From Liopterus haemorrhoidalis (lineage: Eukaryota; Arthropoda; Insecta; Coleoptera; Dytiscidae), in NCBI GenBank assembly GCA_963971575.1, contig OZ020611.1, positions 204,766,743 to 204,830,742 of the forward strand: a DNA stretch of 64,000 nt. Direction: 5' to 3'. Both the position numbers and the translations under genes were made by a program. The notes beneath the pieces are model-generated. The model ran no database searches and was not told the origin of the DNA. It saw nothing but the letters and a program-made list of their open reading frames with translations. Position 1 is the first letter of the stretch. Every line of letters starts with the position of its first letter. This document shows, one piece after another, positions 55,391 to 64,000 of this stretch.

Positions 55391-55820
55391 GGTCTAGTTT
55401 TTTTAAGCCGCATTCAGAGCTGTTTAAATTAAGAGGTTGTAGACTGTGCTTTGTTAGCTGTAACTTATGTTTCTATGCATTGTTTTTAACGTTGCTCATA
55501 GCGTTCATAGCGAATTAGAAATTAATACGTTACGAATAGTCCGCCATCTGTGAAATTTGAAACCTACTATTTAGCTTCGTAAAATATTTTATATGTATTA
55601 TCGTTCTTATAATTCTGTTGTCTTAGATTTTAACTACCTAATTACCTAAATTGATCATATTTACTGTCCGTCTTTGTAATTTTGAGCAAGATTTGTTAAT
55701 TAAGACATTATGTTAGGTTATGTAAAGGCATTCGATAACTACGGTGTCACCGACAGAATGCGACAGAGAATATGTTTATATGTCTGTCTCATTAAAACAT
55801 CTGACTGGATCTGTCTGGAT
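55391..55820 (+). repeat. Repeat J, copy 1 (partial)
   Basis: About 400 bp (AAGCCGCATTCAGA, TTAGCTTCGTAAAATATTTT, TCTGTTGTCTTAGATTTTAA, AAAGGCATTCGATAAC) match 61200-61600 closely. The inverse partner present in the 61-kb copy is missing here. Non-coding. Confidence 0.7.
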
Positions 55821-55939
55821 TTTAACTCACATGTACAGCTAGGCGTAAATAGCCTTTGTTGCTGTGCGCGATGTTTTTTAACTAACTCACATGTACAGCT
55901 GCGCCAGTAGAGCAGCGCTTGGACACAAACCTAAAGCCT

Positions 55940-56402
55940 GGAACAGAATGCACCGCGCGCTACGCCGTCAGCGCGGCGTCATTTGCGACAGCGTTGCGTC
56001 AACGCCGTTGAGATTTTCGCCTGCACAGAATGCAATAATTTTTAACGCCGTCAAGTGTCACTTGACAACCTATATCTGTGTTTATACGTGCGCTTTCTTT
56101 TATTAAAAGTATAATGGATGATGAAGACTTGTGTGTGATGTTATTTATGTTGTATGCAAGTTATTTATACATACAAACACTTTACCATTCAGTAAAAACT
56201 AAGGTTAGGTGTTCTGCGTCAACGTTCAATGGCGTCAAAAGTTGGAAGTTGACGAACATTCAGTATCAACGGCGGTCGAACGCCGGAGGACGTTGTTCAT
56301 TCTGTGCACTTGCGTACGACAGCTTGGGTTTAACTTTCTCCTGACAGATAGCGCCGTACGTACGGCGTCAACGCGTCGTAGAACTCGGTGCATTCTGTTA
56401 CC
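55940..56402 (+). mobile_element. Harbinger-like MITE with GGAACAGAATGCACC ends
   Basis: The ends GGAACAGAATGCACCG and CGGTGCATTCTGTTACC are inverted, and GGCGTC/GACGCC-rich subterminal blocks (GTCAACGCCG, CGGCGTCAACGCG) mirror each other. A short frame at 56114-56200 starts MDDEDLCVMLFMLYA, like the start of Harbinger transposases. No TSD is clear, so the superfamily assignment is tentative. Confidence 0.6.
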
Positions 56403-56567
56403 CACTTAATATATTAAGTATGTTCAGTAACTTAAAAACTTGACCTGATAGGTCAAAATGAAGGTGTAAAACCTTGTTGACCAGTGTAATAGTGTTAAGA
56501 AAATACATTTTCATTTTTAATAATATCTTTGAAATTATTTTGCAATGGTCCAATATTACTGCGGACG

Positions 56568-56760
56568 ATTCATCACTTCTCGTTACTGTGATTCATCACT
56601 TCTCGTGATCGCTGAAGACGGAAACAGATTGTTGAGCAGTTTCCAAAACGTCCGAATTTATTTTTTATATACTCATGAAGTATTATATCTTTTTTATACT
56701 AATACTCATTATATTGTACTATTCTAGCCTAGTACTATCAGCAATGGCAAACGTCCAAAA
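56568..56760 (+). mobile_element. Penelope-like 3' end, second copy
   Basis: It repeats 53989-54152 with small changes, including a 23-bp duplication (GATTCATCACTTCTCGT twice) at its start and mutation of the GAAA box in the hammerhead-like fold. It ends GCAAACGTCCAAAA and is immediately followed by the 5' region of the transposase fragment at 56853. Its left flank is the inverse of the sequence right of the first copy. Confidence 0.75.
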
Positions 56761-56852
56761 TAACGGTGACCGCAGTCATTTTTAAGTTAGGTTTGACATT
56801 TAAGTGAGGTTAAACTTTATTTTACATTAAATAAAATATTATTGTAATAAAA

Positions 56853-57207
56853 ATGCCGAAAGCTCTTAGAAGCCGCGCTCAAAGAATGGTTTTGTCTCAT
56901 ATTAATTATTTTGAAAGAGAGCGAGATAATGCTGGACCTTTAATGGATTTGAAATGTGTGGAGATGTAAGTAAATATGAAATTTTGTTTATATCTATGGT
57001 CTTTTCAATTGATTTTTTTGCTACAAATAGTTGTTAATTAACTTTTTGGAGAGTTGCTGCTGTATTAGATGTCAGCATTTCTAAAGTGAATAAAATCGCT
57101 GTACAACAATCGAGAGGTAAATCTGTCAGTAGCCCGGAAAAGAAACGAACACGTACTAAATCTGTTGTCGAACTAAACAGTTTTACAACAGTTGGGATAC
57201 GTAATGT
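56853..57207 (+). pseudogene. Split transposase N-terminus (HTH part of an IS630/Tc1-type protein)
   Basis: Exon 1 (56853-56965) starts MPKALRSRAQRMVLSHINYF and ends at a consensus donor GTAAGT (56966). An acceptor near 57051 continues the frame with VAAVLDVSISKVNKIAVQQ, then SVSSPEKKRTRTKSVVELNSF. A helix-turn-helix (VAxxLxVSxxxVxKI) followed by SPxKKRxRxKxVxxLxxF is characteristic of DNA-binding regions of an insect IS630/Tc1-like transposase group. The rest is lost where a D fragment (57208-57339) begins. Confidence 0.6.
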
Positions 57208-57339
57208 AAAAAATGCCAAATTTGAACGTTCTATGTTAAGCCTTTTGGCTACAATTTCTACCCTACAGACAGACAGACACATGAATGACGTTATAAGGGT
57301 GTTTTGGTGGTCATACCTACAAAACCCTAAAAACGAACT
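57208..57339 (-). repeat. Repeat family D terminal fragment
   Basis: AAATGCCAAATTTGAACGTT, a GACA tract, GACGTTATAAGGGTG and CATACCTACAAAACCCTAAA form the D end. It truncates the transposase fragment before it. Confidence 0.75.
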
Positions 57340-57751
57340 GTCAAGAATTATTTACTGAAAAATCCAATATATATTTTTGATGATTTTACACAAGTCGAAA
57401 TATATGGACAATATGCTGTAGTTCTGCTATGAAGTAAATACGTGCCCTATTGTAATTTTTAAATATTTTATTTTTACTGTATTTGAACTGTTTGTATATT
57501 TTAGTATTTTTCATGTTGGGTGATATTTCTATAACGTACTTTTATTTTATTCTGTATATTGTGTTTGCATATTTTAAAAGGTTTTGTAATTTGTGATGTG
57601 TCTGACCAAAAACAATATTTCATTTTGTATCTTGGTTGATTAATAAATATTATATTATATTAATAAAATATGTCCTATTTACATTTGTTACGTTCATTCT
57701 TTTTTCTAATTTTAACCTATAGGTCTGTTACGTAAAGTCATAATGGTTTAT
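57340..57751. other. AT-rich spacer
   Basis: Nothing recognised. Confidence 0.4.
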
Positions 57752-58137
57752 TATCATCAGACGCGAACTGTTCGAATTTGCAATAATGTTTGAATATTCA
57801 TTATACGAAGTGAAATTGTATCGAACATCTGAAATTCAAATATTCAAAACTTTCTATTCGAATAAAAAATTTGACTAGCTATCATTGCTTTCCGATCTCT
57901 TTAGGTGGGTTCGGGAAGCAAGCTCGGAGTCACTCTAACTCTAGAGTGTTCCTCGAGCGTTCTGGAGTTAAACAGACTGACTCGGGACACTCCGAGTTTG
58001 CTTCCCGAACCCTCTGTCTATGTGACGCCAGGCGAAAAATTAAAGTAAATTGTCTAAAAAGGATGAAAAGAATACGACATATTTCTAAAAACAATTATTT
58101 CTGATGATTCTTATACACTGAATTTTTCATTTTATTT
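57752..58137 (-). repeat. Inverted repeat arm N-right
   Basis: Inverse of 54215-54624, with the same central hairpin (GGGTTCGGGAAGCAAGCTCG near 57907 pairing with sequence ending near 58013). Indels of up to about 15 bp and scattered substitutions separate the arms. Confidence 0.75.
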
Positions 58138-58793
58138 TGTATTACATTACACACTTAATCATACATAGTCATAACGTACATCATTCACAGTCATAATTTA
58201 AACTAAATTTCGCGATAAATCGATTGGAAAGAACTGCTAATTCCTTCTCTCCATAGAAAATATTGGTTTTCAATCTTTTTTAGAAGTAGTTCGATATAGC
58301 CTAACTTTTCTGACAATTAGAGAAGTGGCAACAAGTTTTTCAACTGTGACGTCATCTCATTGTTATGGTAAATGGACTCTAGTAATATTCGTATAGCCCA
58401 ATGGTTCCCAACGGGGGTAATACCGCCCCCCAGTGGGCGATAGTGAGTCCAGGGACAAATGGGGGGCGTTAAGGCAGTCAAAAGGGGCGGCGTACTTTTT
58501 AAGAAATTAATAATAAAATACTTTTAAAATACCGTTTTCATGAATAAACATTTTATCAAACAAATATTAATTGGAACCCGACATTAAAAAATTATTGAAA
58601 CTACACCAGCCTCAAACATCTAATTAATTTTTTTTATTACTTATTGATTCTTGTGTTAATTTTTAAATTTTCGATAAATATATTTTTAATCTACTAAATT
58701 TAGCTTTTTTAATTTTACTTTGTGATTCCTAATAGATAGATGGATAAAATATAGATAAAATATGCAATCATATTTTAATATTTAGTTAAAGTC
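58138..58793. other. Spacer with one hAT-like end
   Basis: CAATGGTTCCCAACGGGGG near 58400, followed by GC-rich sequence, resembles the end of hAT elements (CAGTGGTTCCCAAC). No partner end was found, so the element limits are unknown. Confidence 0.4.
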
Positions 58794-59279
58794 TGTGACG
58801 GTTGGGGAATTTATGTACTGGCCATTTTATTCGTCTTGCCCTACGTTGTGTTTTTTAGGATTATTAAGTCGATTCGTTCTTGGAGCGGAAAGCTATGTCT
58901 ACAAAGAAACGCTGGGACACATTTCAATCAAATAGTTTATTAACGGTCTAGTCATTCAGAAATAGTACAAACGTGTTTATTAGTGCGTCTGATTGTGATG
59001 GCTGTAAGGTAAATTGAGATTAACACATTTATAGTGATAACGTAAATTTCTACTCCAATATTACTATCAAATCTATGCGGTTCATATCATGCCATATCAT
59101 TATTCAGCTCACTAGTGCCGTCTAGGATCTTATACCTAGTAAATTGCAATCACTAATGTGTTGCTGTATCACCTAACCGCTGCTGAATGCGCATAACGGT
59201 GTCTTGGGTGAGATTCGACGGACGGGTCTGCTACCTGCCAATACAGTTTTGTTGGGTCTGTCAACCCTTCGGTGTGTGT

Positions 59280-59875
59280 GTGGGTTTCTACAGTTGTGAA
59301 TCGTAGAGAACCGGTCAAGCGTCGCGGGCCCCTACGGTTGTGAGGCGCAGGGCCCCGGATAAACCCAATAATTCCAAAGTGTCTGAGAACAGGCGTCGCT
59401 GATCCAGCGACCGATGTTCCAACCTCGAATCCACAGAGAAATTACTTGAGTTAACGGGTTTAACACGGGCGTCGCGGACGCGAAACGTACGGGCCGCTCA
59501 CCCAATAATTCCAAAGTGTCTGAGAACAGGCGTCGCTGATCCAGTGAGCAATGTTCCAACCTCGAATCCACAGAGGAATTACTTGAGTTAACGGGTTAAA
59601 CGCGGGCGTCGCGGATACGCGAAACGTACGGGCCGCTCACCCAATAATTCCAAAGTGTCTGAGAACAGGCGTCGCTGATTCGGCGAGCGATGTTCCAACC
59701 TCGAATCCACAGAGAAATTACTTGAGTTAACGGGTTAAACACGGGCGTCGCGGATACGCGAAACGTACGGGCCGCTCACCCAATAATTCCAAAGTGTCTG
59801 AGAACAGGCATCGCTGATCCAGCGAGCGATGTTCCAACCTCGAATCCACAGAGAAATTACTTGAGTTAACGGGTT
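59280..59875 (+). repeat. GC-rich tandem array, 139-bp unit, about 3.7 copies
   Basis: Units begin CCCAATAATTCCAAAGTGTC at 59364, 59501, 59640 and 59779 (spacing 137, 139, 139) and differ by a few bases. Each includes GGCGTCGCTGATCC and CGTACGGGCCGCTCA. The 79-codon minus-strand frame is a translation of the array. Composition is far more GC-rich than the surroundings. The larger segment 58794-60109 starts TGTGACGGTT and ends AACCCTCACA, so it could be a long terminal repeat carrying the array, but the flanks are not duplicated. Confidence 0.75.
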
Positions 59876-60109
59876 ACGCGAAAGAAGTCAAAATTTTACC
59901 TACCAGCAGTTAGTATCTAAAACCAACTGCCCCTTCCGTTCTCAAACTTCAAGATTATATACCCTAAACTCTAGACAAAGAACTTGTCTACTCTCTCTCC
60001 AATTTTCATAAAAACCTGTACATAATCCAGATCCCAGACATGGTTAATAATTTCTCACGACACAGACCTATTAATGACTATTTGACACATTTGGGTTGTA
60101 ACCCTCACA

Positions 60110-60510
60110 AAAAATGATTTCTTAGAATTTTATGTTAAACATTAGACATATTAAAAATAAATACTAGTAAATATATCAATCAGTGAACAGATGTAAATGT
60201 CACCCTTGCGGTCAATATTTTATGACGCCTACTTATATAGTTTTTGTGTGTATCCCTTTTGAGAAATCCGACACCCCTGAAATACCGCACATCTGGTCGT
60301 AGGTACTAGCGGTAACTAGAGGTATAAGAAACGCACTTAAGATAATCTGTGTCTTTTAAGACTTGGAATGCGTAATAAATGATAAAAAAGAAAACTAAAA
60401 AAATTAAATGGGGTACCAGTGACTGTACCATCACAAGTTTAACCAAAAATTTAAATAAGAGTTTAATCGGATTATACTATTACCCATAATAGTATAATAG
60501 AGGGGGCGTT
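60110..60510. other. Spacer
   Basis: No coding or repeat signal recognised. Confidence 0.35.
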
Positions 60511-60574
60511 GGTTTTTTTTTTTTTTTTTTTTCTTGTAAAGTGGGAGATGGTCCAGAATAGGTTGGGAAGCTAT

Positions 60575-60733
60575 GGTATGGCCGATCGGCGTAGCGTAGT
60601 GGTAACACATGTGCTCTGCGTTGCGAAGGTCTCGGGTTCGAATCCCGTTCAGGCATGGAAATTTTCTCAAATAAAAAGTGTCCTGGTTAATTGCCACAGC
60701 AGCAAAAGCCATTAAATAAAAAAAAAAAAAAAT
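60575..60733 (+). mobile_element. tRNA-derived SINE
   Basis: GGCGTAGCGTAGTGGTAACA matches the Pol III A box and CGGGTTCGAATCCCG the B box with normal spacing. A unique 3' part (TTGCCACAGCAGCAAAAGCC) leads into a poly(A) tail at 60718-60733. It is about 160 bp, the length expected for a SINE, and not a tRNA gene, since no acceptor stem closes. A poly(T) run at 60512-60532 lies upstream and may belong to a second, inverted insertion. Confidence 0.75.
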
Positions 60734-61199
60734 CGTATAAATGTGTTATAGAACTAGAAAAATACATGGTTCACAAGTTTCTATAAACGTTAAAATTTTC
60801 GGTGAGCCGACGGTACACTCAGAACCTTCATTTTTTGGCGCGGTGCCGTACTGGTTCTGGTTATTAAAATTTTATGGCTAATTTCTACAAGTTTCATGGT
60901 TTCCTGGAATCGGTTATGGTTCGGTTTTCTGGCCTTAACTATAACTCTTGCCAAATATCTGTACAAAATCTTTTCTTTTAGTGATTAATTAGATAAACAG
61001 GGGAATCCCTAGTAAATAAAATATTTAAATCGATTATCTTATCAATTTAAATCAATTTAAAATATCTACAAGGTCAAAATATATCTATAAATAAATATTA
61101 TTGCATTAAATAGCATTGTACTACAATTTTATCAGCTGTACGTATAGGCACACTGCCCAACAAAGGTATATAGTCTGTTTCTTTGATTTAACCGGAATT
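60734..61199. other. Spacer
   Basis: 61011-61075 resembles 54966-55080. GTCTGTTTCTTTGATTTAAC near 61169 resembles a family A MITE end but has no partner. Confidence 0.35.
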
Positions 61200-61835
61200 A
61201 AGCCGCATTCAGACCTCTTTAAATTAACTAGTTATAGATTGTTCGTTGTTACGCTCTGACTTATGTTTTACTGCATTCTTTTAACGTTCTATGTACCGTT
61301 CACATCTGTTATAAATTAGTACGTTACGAATAGCCCTCCATCTGTGAATTTTGAATTATTTAGCTTCGTAAAATATTTTATATGTATTATCGTTCTTATA
61401 ATTCTGTTGTCTTAGATTTTAACTACCTAATTATCTAAATTGATCATATTTACTGTCCGTCTTTGTAATTTTGAGCAAGATTTGTTAATGATGACATTAT
61501 GTTAGGTTATGTAAAGGCAATTGATAACTTCGGTGTCGCTGATATAATGCGATAGCCAATGTGTTTATATATGTCTCATTAAAACATCTCACTAGCTATA
61601 AGTTTTGAAAATTATGTACAATCCACAACAAACAGCGTATTAAATTTGGAGGTCTGAACGGTTTCACGTCTTATCATTTGACAAACTTTCTGGTGACAAA
61701 TCTTGCTCAAAATTGCAAAAACGCACAGCAAATATGATCAATTTAGGTAATTAGGTTAGGTTTAGTTAGTTAAAATCCAAGACAACAGAATTATAAAAAC
61801 GATAATATATAGAAAACATTTTACGAAGCCATGTA
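61200..61835. mobile_element. Repeat J with inverted arms (palindromic element)
   Basis: 61370-61500 (CTTCGTAAAATATTTTATAT, TCTGTTGTCTTAGATTTTAA, TTTGAGCAAGATTTGT) is mirrored by 61695-61832. CCGCATTCAGACCTC near 61204 is mirrored near 61652 (GAGGTCTGAACGG). The two mirror pairs are not concentric, so more than one element or a rearranged one is present. The Bel-Pao LTR begins 20 bp after it. Confidence 0.6.
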
Positions 61836-61853
61836 GTTGGTTTAAAGACACAC

Positions 61854-62334
61854 TGTTAAGTGCGTGATCTGGTGGTGTTCCCGGATGGGGACACTGGCCA
61901 GAACCCTGCTCTGAGGGGCACTAAAAATAAGCGGTTGGACTGTATCATGCGCAAATCTACGCGATTGTAGAATATGGAAGATAGGATTGGAGAAATAACG
62001 GTTAATTGGACTTACCTCGGACTGAAGCGTGGTCGAATCCCTTTGAACTGAAGTAGTGGGTCCGATCTGGAGAGAGAAGAGATGGGACACACAGCCGCGT
62101 TGATACACAAACACAATTAAGTCCACACACGAAATAATAGAAGACGGGGTCGTCTTTTGTAGAGACCGAAAAACGGGGTTTACGGTACACAAGGCTGCAA
62201 TAGCCAGAGTTGTCACACTAACTATACTGATCCAAGCTGCTGTCGGAGCAAGCCTGTTCGAGCGTATATATAAAAAAAATATATTAAAACTAAAAACCCC
62301 CCCACTAGAAATAGGTTTCGCAGTAGCGCGAACA
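61854..62334 (-). repeat. Bel-Pao 3' long terminal repeat
   Basis: On the minus strand the segment starts TGTTCGCGCTACTGCG and ends GCACTTAACA, giving TGTT...AACA ends, 481 bp. It directly follows a purine-rich tract (GGCGGGCGGAA, 62335-62345) that would prime plus-strand DNA synthesis, and lies 56 bp after the end of pol. The other LTR is outside the window, so its limits rest on the ends and the tract. Confidence 0.75.
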
Positions 62335-62389
62335 TTCCGCCCGCCGAAAGATACAAATCTTTCAACGAGGGAAGAAAACGAAAGGAAAG

Positions 62390-64000
62390 TTAAGGGGGTG
62401 TATGTCCGTTAGGCAACGGACATAGTTTCACCACGGGACGAAGAAAGGTGCCCGTGGGAGTGCGAATGGTTGCTACTCGAATAATCCCATCAGGACCAGG
62501 GGTAGCGGCGACGACACGGCCAAGTCTCCACCGTAATGGCGGTGACAGTTCGTCCTTAATAATGACCAGCTGATCAACAGAGATCGGAGAGGTATTAGAT
62601 AGCCATTTACTCCGCTGTTGCAGCGTATTTAGATACTCGTGATGCCAGCGGTTCCAAAAATGTTGCTGAATTTGTTGCACGAGTTGCTATCGCGAGAGAG
62701 TGTTAGGGTTAATGGGGGTGACATCAGGATCGGGCAGACCGACCAGAGGTTCCTGTATCAAGAAGTGACCAGGAGTGAGCGCGCATAGATCGTTGGGATC
62801 GGAGCTTATCGGGCATAGGGGTCGAGAATTAAGAACGGCTTCAATCTCAACAACAACAGTATACAGTTCCTCATAAGTGAGGATCCGGTCGCCTACAACT
62901 CGAGATAGGTGTTTCTTCACCGATTTGATGCCTGCCTCCCAGAGGCCCCCAAAATGGGGAGCAGAAGGCGGGTTAAAGTGCCACTGAACACCGTCAGTAA
63001 GCAGTGCAGTGGCTAAATGGTTATTGTATTCCTGAGCTTGAGTCAGGCAATACAATTCAGAGAGTTTGCGCTTAGCGCCTACAAAGTTGGTGCCGCAATC
63101 ACTATAAATGTGATTGCAGCGGCCTCGACGCGCAAAAAAGCGTCGAAAGGCGGCAAGAAATACGTCCGCGGATAAGTCAGAGGCGATCTCTAAGTGAACA
63201 GCTTTAGTAGCAAAACAAACAAAGAGACATAAATACGCCTTATGGGTGCGAATTCCGCGAGCGCGTGAAAACGATACGGGGAACGGTCCACCGTAGTCAA
63301 CGCCTACAGTTTGAAAGGGTTTGATCCGGGTGACTCGTGTAAAGGGTAAGTCACCCATGAAAGGGGTGTGAGCTATAGGGTTAGCTCGAAAACACTGGTG
63401 ACACTTGCTAAGTTCATGTCGTATAACGTTACGAGCGGATATGATCCAGTATCTGCGACCTAAAATAGCCTGTAACGCTTGTGGGCCGGGGTGAAGATAC
63501 CGCTGGTGATACTGGTTGATAATTAAACTAGTAAGACGGTTGCGGCGAGGCAAAAGAATAGGATACTTTTGCTCGAAGTCAATAGACGCATGGCGAAGAC
63601 GGCCTCCGACACGGAGAATTCCATCTTTATCTACAAATGGATTCAATTTTTGTAAATATCTGGGACAGGGGCGATTATTTCGCACCGCTAATAATTCAGC
63701 ACAAAATACCACTGATTGAACTGTCCTTATCCAAGTAGTAAGAGCAGTATCAATCTCATTGGTGGTGAGACAGGTGGATGCGGGGGAACTGCCAGTACGA
63801 GCTCGACTAAAGAAGCGACGGCAGTACGCGGTGATACGGAGTAGCTTCGACAGTGAGGAATATCTGTCAAGTAGCTCTAGTGACGGTGGATTAGTGCTGA
63901 GAAAATTAAGGGTTGTTTTCTCAGACTTAATTTCCTCCACCGCGACAGAGTTATTAAAGCATTGTGGAGAAGGCCACTCTGTAACTGGGAGCATGAGCCA
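62390..64000 (-). pseudogene. Bel-Pao pol: integrase and C-terminal domain, one in-frame stop, 5' part outside window
   Basis: The frame is open to the window edge and runs leftward to 62390, broken only by TAG at 62687-62689. Domain order: the region before integrase; the HHCC zinc-binding motif (QYHQRYLH...CHQC); the integrase core with Asp in VDYGGPF, Asp in YSDCGTNFVGA and Glu in GGLWEAGIK; LNSRPL; then, after the stop, the DUF5641-type tail (FWNRWHHEYLNTLQQRSKW, KDELSPPLRWRLGRV, LRPVVKLCPL). The stop lies where related proteins usually carry an aromatic residue, in the link between integrase and tail. The integrase inserts cDNA. Codon use is GC-richer than the rest of the window. Gag, protease and RT would be further right. 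Confidence 0.92.

Noticed and set aside
58794..60109. Solo LTR as a firm annotation
   Set aside because: Mirrored TGTGA/TCACA ends are suggestive, but the adjacent five bases differ (AAGTC versus AAAAA) and no internal retroelement sequence is present.
60590..60662. Genuine tRNA gene
   Set aside because: A and B boxes are present, but no closing acceptor stem; a 3' unique part and poly(A) tail show a SINE.

Overview
This window looks like repeat-dominated nuclear DNA from an arthropod, most likely an insect. It is AT-rich and non-operonic, and it has no confidently recognisable single-copy host gene. What can be identified is almost entirely transposable elements of insect type: Penelope-like, I-type non-LTR, Bel-Pao, hAT, Tc1/mariner/Tigger, PIF/Harbinger, piggyBac, Helitron, foldback, THAP-type exons and a tRNA-derived SINE. 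I cannot name the species.

Layout. 0-11.4 kb: the end of a hAT copy, a decayed non-LTR reverse transcriptase (671-1378), a palindromic element (2607-3087), recurrent families E1, E2 and D, a THAP exon with a splice donor (8121-8342), and a hAT MITE with an 8-bp target site duplication (TSD). 11.5-16 kb: a foldback element with arms of short tandem repeats (11475-12523), then a Tigger-like element split by an intact Penelope-like element (12747-15265) flanked by a 12-bp TSD. 16-27 kb: a hAT MITE built from a minisatellite (16598-17062), several D copies, hAT transposase remnants, a defective PIF/Harbinger element (20628-21846) and a 3-kb hAT with an 8-bp TSD (22625-25641) that was later filled by D and E1 copies. 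29.4-33.9 kb: a Helitron with about ten 290-bp repeats (29473-33006) inside a TA-flanked palindromic element. 33.95-41.8 kb: a four-level nest. A hAT with an 8-bp TSD holds a Tigger-like MITE, which holds an essentially full-length I-type element (34506-40126, 11-bp TSD, intact 1232-aa ORF2).

42-50 kb: hAT and piggyBac MITEs, then a MITE cluster in which families A, B and C have inserted into one another and into D at TA sites. 50-58 kb: two mariner remnants, a second THAP-like exon, a long near-perfect hairpin (52111-52267), two Penelope-like 3' ends of another family, a Harbinger MITE, a split transposase fragment, and a pair of 0.4-kb inverted repeats. 58-64 kb: a GC-rich 139-bp tandem array, a SINE, and the 3' part of a Bel-Pao element on the minus strand with its LTR.

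The elements do not form a pathway. They record successive insertions, and the TSDs and interrupted termini give a relative order. The best candidates for intact enzymes are the Penelope ORF (reverse transcriptase plus GIY-YIG nuclease) and the I-element ORF2. The least conventional signals are hammerhead-ribozyme-like folds in the Penelope 3' regions, tRNA-like modules at the same place in three D copies, and an (ACAG)n-associated module shared by otherwise different repeat families.
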